A DNA stretch of 64,000 bases, from assembly GCA_022376925.1 (NCBI GenBank), contig JAIOJX010000005.1:157867501-157931500 (forward strand), read 5' to 3'. The DNA comes from Tragulus kanchil. Taxonomy: Eukaryota; Chordata; Mammalia; Artiodactyla; Tragulidae. The stretch's first letter is position 1; the number at the start of each line of letters is the position of its first letter. The notes under the pieces are model-generated. The model was not told the DNA's origin, made no database searches, and worked only from the letters and a program-made list of their open reading frames with translations. Below, one piece after another: positions 60,747-64,000 of the stretch. The position numbers and the translations under genes are program-made.

Positions 60747-62062
60747 TTAAAAAAGCAACAGCAGGCAGAGTTGTTTCTCTCCTCATGTAGACCAAGTGGA
60801 ATTGTGTACCTACCCAGTGCCATTGCCAGATCTTTTAATTTTCCAAGAGGAGCCAGGAATCCAAATTGTTTTGTTAAGTCTTTCAATTTATAAATGTTAA
60901 CAAGTAATCCAAATGACTTATGGAAATCACAGGAAACCCTATGAACATAGAATTGTCCAGGCAAGAATACTGGAGGTAGCTATTCCGCTCCAGGGATCTT
61001 CCTGACCCAGGGATCGAACCCGGGTCTCCTGTACTGCAGGTGAACTCTTTACTGTCTGAACCACTAGGGTGGCTCTCCCTACTATATTATAAACTCCTCG
61101 AGTGCAGGGTTTTTTCTACTGTTTGATCCACACCCTTTGAATTGAGCTGAAACCTGAATGATAAGGAGGAAGCAGTCAGGTGGATTCCTTCGAGAAGAAT
61201 CTTCCAAGCTTGGGAACAGGAATGAGAAAGAGTAGAGTACAGAGGATACCTGGTGAGTGAGGGAGGAGTGACAGGAGATGAAATTGGACAGATTGGATCA
61301 TGCAGGGCCTTTTAGGTGATGGTAAACTTTTGGAATTTTTTTTTCTTTCTTTTTTTAGCTTTTAGATTTTTATTTGAAGTCAATTGAAAGTCATTAGACA
61401 GTTTAACCAGGGAAATAATATGATCTGATTTACATTTATACCAGAATGAGTTCACATGCGCACTTGCTTCAGTGGTCTTGTAGAAAGTATATAGCAGACC
61501 CATATAAGTGGTAACATTGAAACTGTGTTGGTACACATCAGTTTTCCTTTGGCCTAGATGTTGGGAGACAGTGAAGAGGAGACTGGCAAAGAAATCAAAG
61601 GGCAGAGCTGGAAAGGGAGGAATGGATGAGATGTATGGAAAGAGTAACATGGAAACTTAATTACCATATGTAAAATAGATAACCAATGGGAATCTGCAGT
61701 AAGACTAAGGGAACTCAAGCAGGGGCTCTCTAACAACCCAGAGGGGTGGGATGGAGAGGAGGATGGGAGGAAGATTCCCTCAAGAGGGAGGGAACATATG
61801 TATACCTATGGCTGATTCAGGTTGATGTTTGGCAGTAAACAACAAAACTGTTGTTGTTGTTGTTGTTTTTAAAAAAGCAACAGCAGGCAGAGTTGTTTCT
61901 CTCCTCATGTAGACCAAGTGGAATTGTGTACCTACCCAGTGCCATTGCCAGATCTTTTAATTTTCCAAGAGGAGCCAGGAATCCAAATTGTTTTGTTAAG
62001 TCTTTCAATTTATAAATGTTAACAAGTAATCCAAATGACTTATGAAAATACAGGATAGGATC

Positions 62063-62530
62063 CCATGGATGACACTTGGCAGTTTCTAGATTAGGATGAT
62101 GACCATGGAGATGCAGAAGAGCTATAGGAACTAAGCTACGTTCTGAAGGTAGTAGCAACAAGCTTGCTGATGAGTGGATGTGGAAGATGCAGGAGGGAGG
62201 GAGGCCTCGTTTGAGCACTGCTTTTATGACCGGAATAGCTGGGTGAGTGGTGGTCCCTTTACCAAGGTAGAGCAAGCTGGGGAAAGGCGTCTGTACCTGC
62301 AGTTAAGACCGTACATTCAGTACTGAGACTTTTCAGGTTTGAGACGCATGAGTCATCCAAATGGAGATTCACAGAGAGAGCTGGATGTAAAGGACTGGAA
62401 AACAGATTTTGACTGGAGGTAAATTGGAGGTTACTGACATATAGGTGAGTTGAAGCTATGGGAGCCAATGAGCTCAGCTAGGATGAAAGGTTGAGAGAGA
62501 GAAGAGGGCCTGTGTCCAGCCTTAGAACCG
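62063..62530 (-). repeat. L2/CR1-like LINE, antisense, continuation
   Basis: ATAGCTGGGTGAGTGGTGGT, GAGTCATCCAAATGGAGATT, AGAGAGAAGAGGGCCTGTGT continue the L2-type order begun at 60000. Confidence 0.55.
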
Positions 62531-62730
62531 TAACTGTTCTCTTGTTAATCGTCTCTGTGTTCCCTTTCTTATTTGAGAAAATAAATCCTGCCTCTGTCTT
62601 TTTAGTGTGACAGTGATCCTATGAACCTCAGGCATTCTAACTTACAAGGAGGAGTTACTAATGCCCAACTAGAAGAAATATCTGGTTTTATATTAAACTT
62701 GCTAGAAACACATGGAAAGCAGGGCTTTGG

Positions 62731-64000
62731 CTAGTTCCAAGAAGAGATCTCAGGGTGGGGTCAACCCAGAGTGCACATTTGATAGTTGGCCTGTGTGTCT
62801 GTGCTCCGCTTACACAGACCTCCTGCTGGAGTTCTCCCTCCTTCCTGTTCTTCTTCCCACCTTCCTCAAATGTTTGAGCACCTACTCTGTGCAAAGCATT
62901 ATGCAGGCATAGGTGATACAATAAAAGCAAACCAAAAAACCATGAAACTTACTGTCCTCAGTGTGTTCAGGCATTCTCTTGTTCTGACATCCATTTTGTG
63001 ACTCTTAACGCTCTTTATATAGGAGGAGTAGTCTGGGAGGTCTGAAAATAAAAATCAGAATAAATATGAATAATACACATTTCACATTACGAGTCTTTCA
63101 CCTCAGACTACCAGAAACATTGTCATTTAGTTTCTGTGGGCCATTTCACCTTTGCCCAACATTAAGACAGCTGTTGTGTTTTCTTGACTTGCCATACATC
63201 TGACCAAGCTGCGACTCTTTGTGAAAGAGAAGGACCTGCTCAGTAGAGACCACGGGAGGGTGATGCTATGTGCAGTGCTCCCACCCCATCATCAAGCGTC
63301 ATAGATCCCAGCAGGAGAGACGTCACAGCTTCGCTTTGCTTTGGAGTTAAATTCAGAGTAGTGGGCTTTATTTTTTTAATTTTGTGCTTAATCCTTTCGG
63401 TATCTTAAAACTCACTTCCAGTGAGGCACCGCCAAAGCTCTCTTGTTAGTTGGCCCAGGTCTTTGGTGTCCAGAGAGAGCAGTGTTTTCTTGAGATAGAC
63501 TTTTTTATTTTATAAATCTTTATAAAGTTGGCCCTCTGGGTTGACCTTCAGGTATAAGACACACTGCTTTTGTTTAGTGCTTAAAAAAAGAACAAAAGCA
63601 AATCTGAACAGAGCCTGGCTTTTCTTCTTGTTAGAATTTTGTATCTGCTTTTATATCATATGAATGCCTGGAGGCATCTTAAGATGGACATGATTTTATA
63701 AATCTTAAATAAAAAATAAATGCTTTATAGGTTTGGGATTTGCAAGTGTGCAACATGCTGTCAGTCAGTGAATCTGTTGTAATACAATAAGGTTTATAGT
63801 TGTATAAGCCTATTTTTCAAAAATACAAGCCCTGGATTTCTAGTATAATCCATAAAATGGGCTCTACGTGGAGCAGGCCTAGTTCCAAGAAGAGATCTCA
63901 GGGTGGGGTCAACCCAGAGTGCACATTTGATAGTTGGCCTGTGTGTCTGTGCTCCGCTTACACAGACCTTGCTGGAGTTCTCCCTCCTTCCTGTTCTTCT
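62731..64000. repeat. Tandem duplication event 24 (offset about 1148, cut by window end)
   Basis: 62731 to about 62854 reappears from 63879 to the last base. Copy B has CAGACCTTGC where copy A has CAGACCTCCTGC, again a loss near the start of copy B. The rest of copy B lies beyond the window. Confidence 0.9.
62868..63878. other. Intronic sequence, few recognised features
   Basis: Starts with TGTTTGAGCACCTACTCTGT, a short MIR- or L2-like motif. The rest is AT-rich intron with no supported gene or repeat, up to the start of copy B of event 24. Confidence 0.55.

Larger units (their letters stand above)
59793..62044. repeat. Tandem duplication event 23 (offset 1122-1128)
   Basis: Copy A 59793-60922 and copy B 60921-62044, sharing TG. 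Copy B lacks six bases in G/C runs within its first 80 bp (60973-60998). Contains antisense L2-like sequence and a TTG repeat twice. Confidence 0.97.
20294..64000 (+). other. BTBD9: BTBD9 downstream intron, continuing past the window end
   Basis: Begins with the GTTAGT donor. No segment to 64000 encodes the next expected part of the F5/8 type C domain. The content is interspersed repeats (CHR-2, Bov-tA, MIR, antisense L2-like LINE, mariner remnant) and tandem events 10-24. A very long intron fits the large size known for BTBD9 in mammals. Another gene nested here cannot be excluded, but I see no support for one. Confidence 0.65.

Noticed and set aside
60695..62275. Minus-strand frames of 89 and 152 codons with an Asn run
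   Set aside because: The Asn run is the TTG repeat; the frames differ in their starts only because copy A ends in event 23's junction.

Overview
The window looks like ruminant (bovid-type) nuclear DNA. It is AT-rich and intron-like, and it carries Bov-tA SINEs, ruminant tRNA-Glu (CHR-2-type) SINEs, MIR, L2/CR1-like LINE and a mariner remnant. No bacterial-type operon, RNA gene, CRISPR array or complete gene is visible. The only protein-coding material I can support is two consecutive plus-strand exons of BTBD9 (BTB/BACK/F5-8 type C protein). One is a 220-nt exon at 12396-12615, with a second copy at 13522-13741. The other is a 120-nt exon at 20174-20293. They join in frame across a phase-2 intron and encode part of a discoidin-like (F5/8 type C) domain. 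Everything else reads as BTBD9 intron: before 12396, between the exons, and from 20294 to the end.

The dominant structure is a series of at least 24 direct tandem duplications spread over the whole window. Each has an offset of about 1.02-1.21 kb, and each differs from the others in sequence. Copy A runs almost directly into copy B, with either 2-5 bp of microhomology or up to about 35 bp of junk between them. Where consecutive events overlap, ten segments of about 90-420 bp occur three times. Collapsing the events removes about 25.7 kb and leaves a locus of about 38 kb. Differences between copies are mainly lost homopolymer bases, concentrated at the inner edges (end of copy A, start of copy B), while the outer edges are clean. 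Two exon copies are cut by copy boundaries, and the duplicated 220-nt exon would shift the reading frame. I infer unmerged overlapping contig ends (false duplications) rather than biology, but this needs comparison with another assembly or with reads.

Layout: 1-12395 intron with MIR and Bov-tA fragments and events 1-5; 12396-20293 the BTBD9 exon region with events 6-9; 20294-43425 intron with CHR-2 and Bov-tA SINEs, a 58-bp mariner terminal-repeat pair, a perfect 19-bp-arm hairpin and events 10-18; 43426-47951 the longest stretch without duplication, mostly antisense L2-like LINE, MIR and Bov-tA; 47952-64000 intron with antisense L2-like LINE, CHR-2 and Bov-tA SINEs and events 19-24. The last event is cut by the window end. 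The many short open frames are SINE- or LINE-derived or chance, and most occur twice only because the DNA is duplicated.
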